This document shows positions 1 to 10,487 of a stretch of 64,000 nt of DNA, piece after piece (the stretch's first letter is position 1; the number at the start of each line of letters is the position of its first letter). Below the pieces are notes generated by a model, which was not told where the DNA came from, ran no database searches, and worked only from the letters and a program-made list of their open reading frames with translations. Origin of the DNA: Cellvibrio sp. KY-GH-1 (lineage in GTDB: Bacteria; Pseudomonadota; Gammaproteobacteria; Pseudomonadales; Cellvibrionaceae); assembly GCF_008806975.1 (NCBI RefSeq), contig NZ_CP031728.1, forward strand, positions 3,121,501-3,185,500, read 5' to 3'. Both the position numbers and the translations under genes were made by a program.

Positions 1-986
1 CGCAAACGACCATCCAAAACTTTCTTATCAACGCCCATTAATTCTTTAAATTGATCCGGGGTCATGTCAGCGGGAGCTTTAGTGGGTAAATTGGCGCGCT
101 CCAACAAATGGATAATACGCGCGAGATCTTGTTCACTAATTGCGCCTCGGCGCCAAGAGAAATCCGCCGCCATAACCATGCCCGCTGCAACCGCTTCACC
201 ATGCAACCAATTACCGTAGCCTTGAGCTGTTTCTATCGCGTGCCCAAACGTGTGCCCTAAATTTAATATCGCGCGCAGACCACCTTCACGTTCATCCTGA
301 GCAACCACATCGGCTTTGTTTTCACAGGAACGCTTTACCGCATAGGCGAGCGCTTCTTTATCGCCGGCCATGAGAGAAGCGATATTATTTTCCAGCCAAA
401 CGAAAAATTCGAAGTCTGAAATCAACCCATACTTGATAACTTCCGCAATACCCGCAGACAATTCACGTGCGGGCAAAGTCGATAGCAAGGAGGTGTCAGC
501 CAATACACATTGGGGCTGATAGAAAGCACCAATCATATTTTTTCCGAGTGGATGATTGACCCCGGTTTTACCACCAACCGACGAATCCACCATCGACAAG
601 AGGGTCGTAGGAATCTGAATAAAATCCACTCCTCGTTGATAGCAGGCAGCAGCGAAACCGGTCATATCACCAACCACCCCGCCACCCAACGCTATTAGCG
701 TTGTTGTACGGTTGTGACGAGCGCCGAGCAACTTATCGAAAATGGTTGCCCAAACCTCCAGAGTTTTATAGCTCTCACCATCCGGTAGAATGACGGAATC
801 AATCTGATACCCCTTTAATCCACCAACCAATGAATTCAAATATAAAGGTGCAACAGTTTCATTGGTGACAATACAAACTTGCTTACCACTAATATGGCGA
901 CGGATTAGTTCAGCGTTAGCTAAAAGCTGCTCACCGATATAAATAGGATAACTACGATCATCCAAATTAACGGTTAGAACCTGCAT
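1..986 (-). CDS. aroB: 3-dehydroquinate synthase (C-terminus outside window)
   Basis: Converts DAHP to 3-dehydroquinate, the second step of the shikimate pathway, in the cytoplasm. The reverse frame starts at the ATG at 984-986 ([18 protein letters not shown]) and stays open to the window edge, giving about 328 residues of a family usually near 360, so the last ~30 residues lie outside. Visible signatures are the NAD-binding ALGGGVVGD stretch, [19 protein letters not shown], and the metal-ligand region [11 protein letters not shown] with a later LHGEAV. It lies about 110 bp downstream of aroK on the same strand, the usual pilQ-aroK-aroB order of gammaproteobacteria. Confidence 0.96.
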   Translation of the reverse strand, partial: MQVLTVNLDDRSYPIYIGEQLLANAELIRRHISGKQVCIVTNETVAPLYLNSLVGGLKGYQIDSVILPDGESYKTLEVWATIFDKLLGARHNRTTTLIALGGGVVGDMTGFAAACYQRGVDFIQIPTTLLSMVDSSVGGKTGVNHPLGKNMIGAFYQPQCVLADTSLLSTLPARELSAGIAEVIKYGLISDFEFFVWLENNIASLMAGDKEALAYAVKRSCENKADVVAQDEREGGLRAILNLGHTFGHAIETAQGYGNWLHGEAVAAGMVMAADFSWRRGAISEQDLARIIHLLERANLPTKAPADMTPDQFKELMGVDKKVLDGRL

Positions 987-1094
987 GTTGGAAAACCTTT
1001 AGGAACAAAAACAGCAGGCACTTTACCATAAAGAGCCCGCGGGATTCAGAAAACGGAAGTCAAATCAGCAAGATGGTAGAGACACTTGGCCTTA

Positions 1095-1610
1095 TCAAGC
1101 ATTCAAAACAAGATTAGCTATATCCTGGGCAACTGCTTTAGGAGAGCGGCGATCGGTATTTACAATAAAATCCGCCGCCGATTGATAAAGAGGATCTCGC
1201 AAAGTGAGCAAATCTATTATTTTTTGACGAGGATTTTCTACCTGCAATAGAGGTCGCTTTTTATCCCTGGCAGTACGCTCAACTAACTGATCGATTGATG
1301 CAGTCAGATAACACACGTATCCCGCGGACTTCATTAGCTCACGATTTTGCTCACGTAACACTATACCGCCACCAGTTGCTACGACTGTACCCTGCTCACA
1401 GGCCAACTCTTTTAAAACAGCGGTTTCACGCTCACGGAAACCCTCTTCACCTTCCATGTCAAAAATCCAGGGAATATCGGCACCGGTACGCTCTTCAATC
1501 ACTCGATCACTGTCCCGAAAGTTATAGTTCAACTCACCAGCAAGTAATCGCCCTATGGTGGACTTGCCGGCCCCCATGGGGCCGACCAGAAAAATAACAG
1601 ACTTACGCAT
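1095..1610 (-). CDS. aroK: shikimate kinase
   Basis: Phosphorylates shikimate at the 3-OH using ATP. The 171-residue protein has the P-loop GPMGAGKST at about residues 10-18, the shikimate-binding DSD near residue 34, the GGG of VATGGGIVLRE, and the lid arginines in RDKKRPLL. Length is normal. Its start codon overlaps the pilQ stop by one base (TAATG arrangement), so it is probably translationally coupled to the pilus operon. AroB follows on the same strand. Confidence 0.96.
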   Translation of the reverse strand: MRKSVIFLVGPMGAGKSTIGRLLAGELNYNFRDSDRVIEERTGADIPWIFDMEGEEGFRERETAVLKELACEQGTVVATGGGIVLREQNRELMKSAGYVCYLTASIDQLVERTARDKKRPLLQVENPRQKIIDLLTLRDPLYQSAADFIVNTDRRSPKAVAQDIANLVLNA

Positions 1611-3787
1611 TAGTTTGACAGGTTTTCCGACATCAACTTGGGAGTAACGAATATCAACAGCTCGGTCTTGAATTGATTATCAAGAGTTTTCTTGAACAAT
1701 CTACCCAAGTAGGGAATATCACCTAATACAGGCACTTTGTTTTCAGTTTTGGTCCCTTCGACAGAGAACACACCACCTAGAACAACTGTCTGCCCGTTGT
1801 TAACGAGAACCTTAGTCTGTAAGCGAGTAATGTCCAAAGTCGGCCTACCTGAAACCTCTACGTTCGCCACAGAATCTTTCCAAACATTGAGATCCATAAT
1901 GATCCTGTTGTCTGGCGTTATCTGGGGGGTCACCTCCAGTTTTAATACCGCTTCCCTGAACCCTGTTGTGGTACCACCACTCGGCGCAGTCTCCGAGAAC
2001 CCGATTTCTTTACCAGATTTAATGATCGCAAGTTGCTTATCACTGGTAATAACTTTAGGTTGCGACACGATTTCTGCGTAGCCAGAATTCTCCAGCGCAC
2101 TCAGCTCCAAATCTAAATATGTACTATCAGTTAATACACCAATTGCTGCTGATGCATAGGGGCTAGCTACCGCCAAATCTACAACGTTATTTTCAGTGAT
2201 ATTTAATGTTTTTTCATCATCAGGCCCTTGAGTAAACCAACCTGAAGGATGTGTTCCATCTTCATCGTCCAAACCATCCTGAGAGCCAGCAAAATCAATT
2301 ACACGACTCCGGTTTGCATTATAGCCAGCCCCACCCCAGCGAATCCCCAATTCACGCTGGAAATCTGTATTGGCTATCACAATACGAGCCTCAATCATGA
2401 CTTGACGAATGGGAATATCAATTTGCTCGACCAAGCGCTTAAAGGACTCAATACGCTCTGCTGTATCAGTGATAATAATCGAATTGGTGCGCTCATCAAC
2501 GACACCTTGACCACGCTCAGAAAGAACGCTTCCTGTAGCGCGGTTTCCACCTTGGCCGCCACCAGACCCACCAGTCTTACCACCAGACTGCCCTCTAAAC
2601 AACTCAAACATTTCTTTCGCATTTGCGTAGCGAACACGGATATATTCGGTCCGGAGCGGAGCCAACTCTTCCAACTGCTTCTTGGTAGTAATTTCCTGGC
2701 GCTCGCGCTCGGCGATTTCGGCGGCTGGCGCGACCATCAAAACATTACCGACCTGACGCTTATCCAACCCCTTATTTTTTAGAACCATTTCGAGCGCCTG
2801 ATCCCAAGGCACATTTTGCAAACGCAAAGTAATACGACCCTGCACCGTATCACTGGCGACCAGATTTAATTCAGTGAAATCTGCAATGATCTGCAGTACC
2901 GCCCGGACCTCAATATCCTGAAAATCCAAAGAAAGTTTTTCCCCGGTGTACTCAAAGTCTTTCTTCTTTTCTTGCTTTTCCTGTGCACTCAACGGCTTGA
3001 TACTAACTACATACTCATTATCCGTTTGATACGCCAAATAATCGAAGTCACCACCAGCACTGATATTCAACACTGCGCTCTCACCCTCTTGCGACGCAGC
3101 TACGAGAGAGACTGGCGTAGCAAAATCCACCACATCCAAGCGGCGGCGCAACTCTGGAGGTAACCAAGCATCTTTAAATGACAATTTAACTCCAGCACCA
3201 GTGCCAACCATATCGGCGCTTACTTTAGGATTTGACAAGGTAACGATCACGCGGCCTTCGCCCGCAGTCCCGCGTCTGAAATCAATATTGGTCACTCGTG
3301 TTTGATTACCCAAAGCATCCTTACGATCAGCCAACGCAGTATTTGGAACCTCGACAGAAGGCCGTTGGACCTGCGCCCTTTCAACCCCATTAACTGCACC
3401 AACTTCTACAATAAAACTATTACCATCATGACGCGTTGTATAAGTTGCTAAATCGTTCAAATTTAGAATGAGACGTGTGCGCCCTTCACTGGTCAGCACC
3501 ATAGCACTTTGACCATTGTCCACTGCCAACGGAAAGCGCCGCTCCTTTAATCCGCTTACTACATCAGGAAAATCGAAAACAATTCGCGCTGGCTTCTCTA
3601 TCGTGTAGCCCTTAGGCTCTGGAGGAGCAGAGTCAAATGCCATACGCACTTCAAAACGCTCCCCAGGCAACTGAGAAAAATCGATAGACTTAAGAGTGTT
3701 AGCCCACAAAACAGGCGAAGCAACAACCCCGATCAACGCCAATAAAAATTTACGCATATTCAACCCCGGAGTGAATAGAGCACACAT
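1610..3787 (-). CDS. pilQ: type IV pilus secretin PilQ
   Basis: Outer-membrane secretin through which the type IV pilus passes. Order: signal peptide; two AMIN peptidoglycan-binding domains (about residues 35-130 and 160-265); an STN/N0 domain starting near KLSLDFQDIEVRAV; a secretin N1 domain; a Gly-rich linker (GGKTGGSGGGQGG); and the secretin barrel ending with VPVLGDIPYLGRLFK. At 725 residues it is typical. Two starts are possible. The one used here has an AAGGA about 10 bases upstream; an ATG at 3757 gives a more conventional signal peptide (MRKFLLALIGV). It is the last pil gene and overlaps aroK by one base. Confidence 0.95.
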   Translation of the reverse strand: MCALFTPGLNMRKFLLALIGVVASPVLWANTLKSIDFSQLPGERFEVRMAFDSAPPEPKGYTIEKPARIVFDFPDVVSGLKERRFPLAVDNGQSAMVLTSEGRTRLILNLNDLATYTTRHDGNSFIVEVGAVNGVERAQVQRPSVEVPNTALADRKDALGNQTRVTNIDFRRGTAGEGRVIVTLSNPKVSADMVGTGAGVKLSFKDAWLPPELRRRLDVVDFATPVSLVAASQEGESAVLNISAGGDFDYLAYQTDNEYVVSIKPLSAQEKQEKKKDFEYTGEKLSLDFQDIEVRAVLQIIADFTELNLVASDTVQGRITLRLQNVPWDQALEMVLKNKGLDKRQVGNVLMVAPAAEIAERERQEITTKKQLEELAPLRTEYIRVRYANAKEMFELFRGQSGGKTGGSGGGQGGNRATGSVLSERGQGVVDERTNSIIITDTAERIESFKRLVEQIDIPIRQVMIEARIVIANTDFQRELGIRWGGAGYNANRSRVIDFAGSQDGLDDEDGTHPSGWFTQGPDDEKTLNITENNVVDLAVASPYASAAIGVLTDSTYLDLELSALENSGYAEIVSQPKVITSDKQLAIIKSGKEIGFSETAPSGGTTTGFREAVLKLEVTPQITPDNRIIMDLNVWKDSVANVEVSGRPTLDITRLQTKVLVNNGQTVVLGGVFSVEGTKTENKVPVLGDIPYLGRLFKKTLDNQFKTELLIFVTPKLMSENLSN

Positions 3788-3793
3788 GACCGC

Positions 3794-4318
3794 TTATTCC
3801 TTCTCTTCTAATTTAATAATTCTGGGACGTTCAACCCAACCGTTAGAGCCATCAGCGACTATTTCCATTACCTCGATTTGTGATGGAGCCGTTGAAATAA
3901 CCTTCCCATGATTCATTCCCAAATAGTTTCCTATCGTTGCAGGCACGACACTGTTTTCACCGTTATCAATCAATGCCCAAAGCTGACCACCCTTAGTGAT
4001 AGTGCCGACCATTTTTAATGACGTGATATTAAATCCCTCGAGGAATTCTTTTTCTCGAGTCAAATCAGGCGCAACTGCCCGCCCGCCCTTCGCAGCAGAC
4101 TCATCGACAGGAATGGGCTTTTCGAATGGACTGCGCAACGTCATTGCGCTGTAAGCAAACGGCTGATAAGGACTAAAGGTTGGAAGCGGCTCAATTTGGC
4201 CTTTTGGGCGGCGTTTAGTCTCTTCCATAAAGTCTATCAAGTCCTGCTGCTGCGATTGGCCACAACCTGCTAACCCGAGCACACAAAACAAATAAAAAAC
4301 TAAGAGCGACCATTTCAT
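3794..4318 (-). CDS. pilP: type IV pilus assembly lipoprotein PilP
   Basis: Inner-membrane lipoprotein linking the PilMNO alignment complex to the PilQ secretin. The 174-residue protein begins with a short signal peptide ending in the lipobox LAGC, so Cys19 should be lipidated. An extended linker follows, then the PilP beta-domain (SLKMVGTITKGGQLWALID). The start overlaps the pilO stop by four bases (ATGA), consistent with coupled translation. Confidence 0.95.
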   Translation of the reverse strand: MKWSLLVFYLFCVLGLAGCGQSQQQDLIDFMEETKRRPKGQIEPLPTFSPYQPFAYSAMTLRSPFEKPIPVDESAAKGGRAVAPDLTREKEFLEGFNITSLKMVGTITKGGQLWALIDNGENSVVPATIGNYLGMNHGKVISTAPSQIEVMEIVADGSNGWVERPRIIKLEEKE

Positions 4319-4935
4319 TTAGTGGCAGCCTCCTGAGGTTTGTAGCGGTATGTTTTGGCTGAGATTTTCATGTTTAACGTACGGCTCTCTCTAGACGCGG
4401 TAATCGTAAAATCATGCAATGTAACAATACGCGGCATTCCCGCAACGCCACTCACAAAGCCACCCATATCGTGGTAACCACCATCCACAGAAATGCTAAT
4501 AGGAACCTCAATATAGTATTCAGCAACAACGTCTGGCTGGAAATTAATATTGACGTTAGTCAAGCCACTTTCATTTCCACGAGTACCTATATCCTCTAGG
4601 AGACCGGGAACTTCGGTTTTTGCAGGCAAACGTGACAACAAAGACTCAAAAGTTACTTTCATTTCTTCCATTTGTGACTTGTATGCTTCCAGGTTCGCTG
4701 CCTCAAAACTACGTTTTTCAAAAGTAGTTCGGAGTGACTGCTCTTGGGCAACCACTGATTCCAACTCCAAATTAAGATCGCTAATTTTCATGTAGTAAAC
4801 GACAACAAAAATTAGCACCACCAAAAGCAAACAAACAAACACCTTAGCTGGCCAAGGCCAAATACCGACCTTGTCAAAATCAATATTATTTACGTCAAAA
4901 TCTTTTAATTGCTCGAGAGACTCTTGAAATGACAT
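4315..4935 (-). CDS. pilO: type IV pilus alignment protein PilO
   Basis: Bitopic inner-membrane protein that dimerises with PilN. The 206-residue sequence has a cytoplasmic N-terminus (DFDVNNIDFDKVGIWPWPAK), one membrane helix at about residues 32-50, a periplasmic coiled coil (about 50-100), and a ferredoxin-like domain. It overlaps pilN by one base and pilP by four, so the whole pilMNOP set is compactly coupled. Confidence 0.95.
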   Translation of the reverse strand: MSFQESLEQLKDFDVNNIDFDKVGIWPWPAKVFVCLLLVVLIFVVVYYMKISDLNLELESVVAQEQSLRTTFEKRSFEAANLEAYKSQMEEMKVTFESLLSRLPAKTEVPGLLEDIGTRGNESGLTNVNINFQPDVVAEYYIEVPISISVDGGYHDMGGFVSGVAGMPRIVTLHDFTITASRESRTLNMKISAKTYRYKPQEAATK

Positions 4936-5521
4936 TATTTCTTTCCTCCTGCTTTCTTAGGAGCTTCAGCAGCAGGATCAACAGGAGCCGAGCTTTCTAC
5001 AGTCATTTTGAAAGTGCTCGCATCCTCCCCTTCGCCGGGCGCAGCTTGTACGGAAGATAGATTTGGCGAAGCATACCAATCCGACGATTCGAGATTACGC
5101 ATAAAGCTAGCTACACGATTATAGGACTCGGCGGTACCTTCAATTGTTACCAAATTTCCTTTCCGGACGACGGATCTCACCCAAACACCATCAGGGATAG
5201 ACCGTGCAAGCTCATCAAAATAGCGAACGATCACCGGCCTTGTTCCTTCTAGATCAGTAATCACCTTGATGCGAGCCAATAAATCGTCGCGCACCTTTTT
5301 AATTTCGCTAATTTCTTTGACCTGTGCATCCAGCTTGGCAATTTCTTGCGTAAGCATTTGATTGCGCGCATTTTGGTTTTCAATCGCTGTTTGTACACTG
5401 GAAACCCACAGATACGCGCCAAACGCAGCAATCAAACCGACGCCAAAGAACACCCCTAAAAACTCGCGCTTCTTTTCTTCCCGATAGGCCTGGCGCCAAG
5501 GCAATAAGTTAATTTTGGCCA

Positions 5522-5522
<1 letters not shown>
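4935..5522 (-). CDS. pilN: type IV pilus assembly protein PilN
   Basis: Partner of PilM and PilO. The N-terminal motif INLLPWR (residues 4-10) is the conserved peptide that docks into cytoplasmic PilM. It is followed by a membrane helix (about 24-45), a coiled coil, and a PilN periplasmic domain (SIPDGVWVRSVVRKGN). At 195 residues it is normal. The start overlaps the pilM stop by one base. Confidence 0.96.
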
Positions 5523-6610
<1,088 letters not shown>

Positions 6611-6743
6611 TTAGACGTTGTTTATGTTATAGCACTTTAACTTAAGCCTGCAACAAACCGATGAATATGTAAACAGGCAAAAAGCCCGTATAATGCGCGC
6701 CTCTTCCTGCGAATTCGCTAACCCATTAATTCACATAGAAAAA

Positions 6744-9155
6744 ATGTTCAGTAAAAAATCCTTGTTCGGCATTATTTTTTGGCTGTTACTGGCTGGTACC
6801 AGTGTTACCCTGGTGACGTTTGCAGGTCTCTACTTATACCTGAGCCCCAAACTACCTTCGGTTGAATCCTTGCGGGAGGTTAAATTACAGACCCCGTTAC
6901 GGGTTTATTCAAGCGACGGGAAACTAATTGGTGAATTTGGCGAACAACGTCGCACTCCGCTCACCTATAACCAGATACCGCCCCTTTATATAAAAGCCCT
7001 CCTCTCCGCCGAAGATGCAGAGTTCTTTGAGCATCATGGGGTTTCTCTAAAAGGCATGTTGCGCGCCGCATCACAAATTCTAAAGTCCGGCGCCATCCAA
7101 TCAGGCGGAAGTACTATTACTCAACAGTTGGCGCGTGATTTCTTTCTCACTCGCAAACAAATCTTCTCACGCAAGTTTAACGAAATCCTCTTATCCATTG
7201 AAATTGAACGAAAATTTACCAAGGAAGAAATCCTTGAATTGTTCAACAACAAAATGTTCTTTGGCAACCGCGCCTACGGTTTACAAGCAGCCGCCCAAAT
7301 CTATTATGGTAAGGACATAGACCAGCTAAGTGTCGCCCAATACGCCATGATTGTGGGTGTACTTAAAGCGCCTTCCGCCTATAACCCCCTCGCCAACTTA
7401 AAACGCGCCATGATTCGCCGTAACTGGATTATTGGGCGTATGTATGAGCTCAAGCACATTGACCAAGTCACTTATGAAGCTGCAATAAATGAACCCAACA
7501 CCGCCAGCTACCATGGCACCACTCTGGATGTTCAGGCTCCTTATATTGCTGAAATGGCACGCCAGGAAGTACTTGATCGCTTTGGCGATAAAGCTTACGT
7601 GCAGGGCTACAAGGTATACACCACCGTGGATAGCGCCATGCAAGCAACCGCCCAGGCCGCCGTTGTTAAAGGTTTGCTTGGTTACGATCAGCGCCATGGC
7701 TATCGCGGACCCGAGCGGCACCTAAAACCCTCGCAAGAATCTGATTTGGCTGACTGGCAGGAAGAGCTGCAAGGCATTCCAGTCTTGGGCGGACTTGAGC
7801 CGGCCGCAGTGGTTGATCTGGGGGATAAATCACTCAAAGTGCTAATGAGTAATGGCGACCTCGTCGATCTAGGCTGGGAGCAAGGGCTTGCGAATGTGCG
7901 CCCCTATATCACGGAGGATAGTCGCGGCGCCGCTTACGCTAATGTGCGCGACTTTCTAAAAGCGGGCGATGTAGTCCGAATTGTCAAAGACAACGACGAC
8001 CAATGGAATTTCAGCCAGGTCCCTGCCATCCAGTCGGCACTGGTTTCACTCGACCCAAGCGATGGCGCCATTCGCTCTTTGATTGGCGGTTTTGACTTCA
8101 ATCAAAGTCACTACAACCGCGCCACCCAGGGAGCACGCCAACCCGGTTCCAGCTTCAAGCCATTGTTATACACAGCGGCATTGGAGAATGGCTTTACCCC
8201 GGCGTCAATTATTAACGACGCTCCGATTGTGATTGAAAATACCAGCACCGGTATTGCCTGGCGCCCCGAGAATGATGACGGCAAATTTGTCGGCCCTATG
8301 CGGATGCGCCAGGCGCTTTATCGCTCACGCAACCTTGTATCCATTCGACTATTGCGCAGTATTGGTATGCAAACAGCGTTGGATAGCCTGGCGCGGTTCG
8401 GCTTCAATCCCAAAGAATTCCCGCGCGACCTTACCCTCGCACTGGGTTCTCACGCGCTCACCCCCATGCAAATGGCCACTGCCTATGCCAGCTTTGCCAA
8501 TGGCGGATTCAAGATTGATCCCTATCTGGTCACACGCATAGAGGAAGACAACGGCAAGGTCGTCTATGAAGCCAAGCCGAAAAAGGTATGTAAAGAGTGT
8601 GAGCGCAATGAGCCTCAATATGCTGAGGACGGCTCATTGATAAGTACATCACCTATGGATACCAGTCAGCGGGCACCACGAATAATCGATGCCCGCATCG
8701 CCTATCTGATTGACTCCATGCTCAAAGACGTTGTTGATAAAGGTACCGGTCGACTTGCCAAACAACTGGGGCGCAAAGATATTGCCGGCAAAACTGGCAC
8801 CACCAATGGCCCCCGCGATACCTGGTTCTCTGGCTACAACCCCAATATTGTCGCCAGTGTATGGGTTGGTTTTGATGCCAACACCCTGCTGGGCAGGAAA
8901 GAGTTCGGCAATTCCGCTCCCTTACCAATCTGGATCGACTTTATGCGCACTGCACTTGAAGGGGTACCCGATCAACTGCCAAGACAACCCGAAGGCATAG
9001 TCACCGTGCGCATCAACCCGGATACCGGTAAGCCCGCCATGCCAGGTGACCCGGATGCTATTTTTGAGGTGTTTTTAGGGGAAGATACCAGCCGCACGTC
9101 GGCTGCTGGCCATGAAAACACTGAGCAGGAAACCCTGCCGGATGAGATTTTCTAG
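6744..9155 (+). CDS. mrcA: penicillin-binding protein 1A (bifunctional transglycosylase/transpeptidase)
   Basis: Polymerises and cross-links peptidoglycan at the inner membrane. The order is one N-terminal membrane helix (MFSKKSLFGIIFW...), a GT51 glycosyltransferase with catalytic Glu near residue 90 (SAEDAEFFEHHGV) and GGSTITQQL, an OB-like insert, then a transpeptidase with SxxK (GSSFK, about residue 468), SRN, and KTGT (about 682). I start at 6744 because an upstream in-frame ATG at 6693 overlaps a TATAAT-like -10 at 6689-6694. The gene is divergent from pilM, as in other gammaproteobacteria. Confidence 0.95.
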   Translation: MFSKKSLFGIIFWLLLAGTSVTLVTFAGLYLYLSPKLPSVESLREVKLQTPLRVYSSDGKLIGEFGEQRRTPLTYNQIPPLYIKALLSAEDAEFFEHHGVSLKGMLRAASQILKSGAIQSGGSTITQQLARDFFLTRKQIFSRKFNEILLSIEIERKFTKEEILELFNNKMFFGNRAYGLQAAAQIYYGKDIDQLSVAQYAMIVGVLKAPSAYNPLANLKRAMIRRNWIIGRMYELKHIDQVTYEAAINEPNTASYHGTTLDVQAPYIAEMARQEVLDRFGDKAYVQGYKVYTTVDSAMQATAQAAVVKGLLGYDQRHGYRGPERHLKPSQESDLADWQEELQGIPVLGGLEPAAVVDLGDKSLKVLMSNGDLVDLGWEQGLANVRPYITEDSRGAAYANVRDFLKAGDVVRIVKDNDDQWNFSQVPAIQSALVSLDPSDGAIRSLIGGFDFNQSHYNRATQGARQPGSSFKPLLYTAALENGFTPASIINDAPIVIENTSTGIAWRPENDDGKFVGPMRMRQALYRSRNLVSIRLLRSIGMQTALDSLARFGFNPKEFPRDLTLALGSHALTPMQMATAYASFANGGFKIDPYLVTRIEEDNGKVVYEAKPKKVCKECERNEPQYAEDGSLISTSPMDTSQRAPRIIDARIAYLIDSMLKDVVDKGTGRLAKQLGRKDIAGKTGTTNGPRDTWFSGYNPNIVASVWVGFDANTLLGRKEFGNSAPLPIWIDFMRTALEGVPDQLPRQPEGIVTVRINPDTGKPAMPGDPDAIFEVFLGEDTSRTSAAGHENTEQETLPDEIF

Positions 9156-9159
9156 CTGT

Positions 9160-9972
9160 TTAATTAATAACCTTCAGGGATGAAGGTGTTCGCACCCCCA
9201 TGACCAGCGGTTTAAAGCGGCGTATGCCGCTCTGAGGATTACCCGCGCCTTTACGCGCGGTAATCCATCCGCGCACCTCCAAACTTTTTCCCACTAAAGA
9301 TTGCCAATCGCTTCGCCCAAATGCGAGCAAGTCAGACTTTTTAATCTGCACCACCAACTCACCATCGAATTCAATCCATACCGATGAATTCACATCTACC
9401 CGGACAACCTTGCCACGTACCATGCGGAACCCAGTATCCGTCAAGGTTAAGGATGTAGATGAAAAACTACTCCAGTAGGCATTGCGCCAGACTCCGGTTG
9501 GTTTTTTGCGCACACGAGCCTCTACCGACGACAAACAAGACTCTTGCGCCCGATTGGGCGGCACACTGATTTGCATTGCCATGCCCGCACGGATTTGCTC
9601 AACTGCCAAGCTTCGGCCGGATTTATCGTATACATGAGCCAACCAGCGCCCGTAGTGATCACGCTTTTCCGCATCAAACCCCAGGAGAACCTCACCGCCA
9701 GCATGGGCCACAAATTGTTGCGCACTCGCCAATGATTCTTTCCCCAGTGGCTGACCGCGTTTTTGGCCGACCGTAATTTCTGGTGCGTTGATACCCAGTA
9801 CTCGCACTGAACGGCCATCGCTCAATTTCAAGGTATCGCCATCCTGCACCTTAGCCACAATAACGGCTGCAGTTTCGGGGTGACCGCACTCCGCCAACAC
9901 CGATACAGAAGACAACAGACATAAAAAAACGCCGGTGAGTAACCTCACCGGCGTTTTTAGGGATTGTTGCAC
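9160..9972 (-). CDS. secreted thermonuclease-family (SNase-like) nuclease
   Basis: Staphylococcal-nuclease-fold protein predicted to cleave nucleic acids outside the cytoplasm. After a signal peptide ending near VSVLA, the SNase core shows VAKVQDGDTLKL, VRVLGINAPE, RDHYGRWLAHVY and a final W-rich helix; a C-terminal OB-like region follows. No ATG fits the signal peptide. A longer frame to 10071 would run into rpmE, so I favour a GTG at 9972 (another GTG is at 9948). Oddly, the signal-peptide codons contain the rpmE terminator hairpin. It is convergent with mrcA, five bases apart. Confidence 0.82.
   Translation of the reverse strand: MQQSLKTPVRLLTGVFLCLLSSVSVLAECGHPETAAVIVAKVQDGDTLKLSDGRSVRVLGINAPEITVGQKRGQPLGKESLASAQQFVAHAGGEVLLGFDAEKRDHYGRWLAHVYDKSGRSLAVEQIRAGMAMQISVPPNRAQESCLSSVEARVRKKPTGVWRNAYWSSFSSTSLTLTDTGFRMVRGKVVRVDVNSSVWIEFDGELVVQIKKSDLLAFGRSDWQSLVGKSLEVRGWITARKGAGNPQSGIRRFKPLVMGVRTPSSLKVIN
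9923..9958 (-). terminator. intrinsic terminator of rpmE, inside the nuclease signal-peptide coding region
   Basis: A perfect 10-bp stem (CGCCGGTGAG / CTCACCGGCG) with a four-base loop. Runs of seven A to the left and five T to the right make it a good terminator on both strands. Reading leftward from rpmE it should stop most transcription just as the nuclease frame begins. Confidence 0.85.
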
Positions 9973-10000
9973 CAGCTTAAGCTGCACGGTACACCAATTA

Positions 10001-10222
10001 TTATTTCTTGGCGCCACCGATACGGCTGCCGAAACGCTTGGTGAAGCGATCGATACGGCCACCGGTATCAACGATTTTTTGCTTGCCAGTGTAGAAAGGG
10101 TGGCATTGGCCGCACACGTCTACGTGGAAGTCTTTACCCAGAGTTGAGCGGGTTTTGAAGTTGTTGCCACAGCTGCAGTTAACAGCTACTTCAACGTAAT
10201 TTGGATGAATGTCTGCTTTCAT
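10001..10222 (-). CDS. rpmE: 50S ribosomal protein L31 (zinc-binding type)
   Basis: Large-subunit ribosomal protein of 73 residues starting MKADIHPNY. It keeps the zinc cysteines of the C+ form (CSCG near residues 16-19 and CGQC near 37-40), so it is not the zinc-independent paralogue. The start at 10222 has GAAGG upstream. A longer open frame to 10336 reads through the promoter region and is not real. Confidence 0.96.
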   Translation of the reverse strand: MKADIHPNYVEVAVNCSCGNNFKTRSTLGKDFHVDVCGQCHPFYTGKQKIVDTGGRIDRFTKRFGSRIGGAKK

Positions 10223-10313
10223 GATGAATGCCTTCGTAAGCTGTGCCGCCACCAGGTCTGTTGCCTGGCACCGCACATAGGTTAAAAAAAACGGCTGTTT
10301 TTGAAGAGCGGCG

Positions 10314-10341
10314 ATACTATCAGAAAAAAACGCCAACGCAA
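10314..10341 (-). promoter_or_regulatory. candidate sigma-70 promoter of rpmE
   Basis: Reading leftward, TTGCGT (10336-10341) and TAGTAT (10314-10319) are separated by 16 bases, about 90 bases ahead of the rpmE start. The assignment rests only on this match and its position. Confidence 0.4.
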
Positions 10342-10487
10342 CCGAAAACCCGGGTTTTGCCTAAAATATCACCATCTAATCCCCCGTATCGCAATCAGCT
10401 GCACGCAACCACTTTTTCTGCCGCATATAAACCAGCGAATATGGGTTATCCTTCCGGCCACGCAATAGTTAACCGTCTTATTTACCG

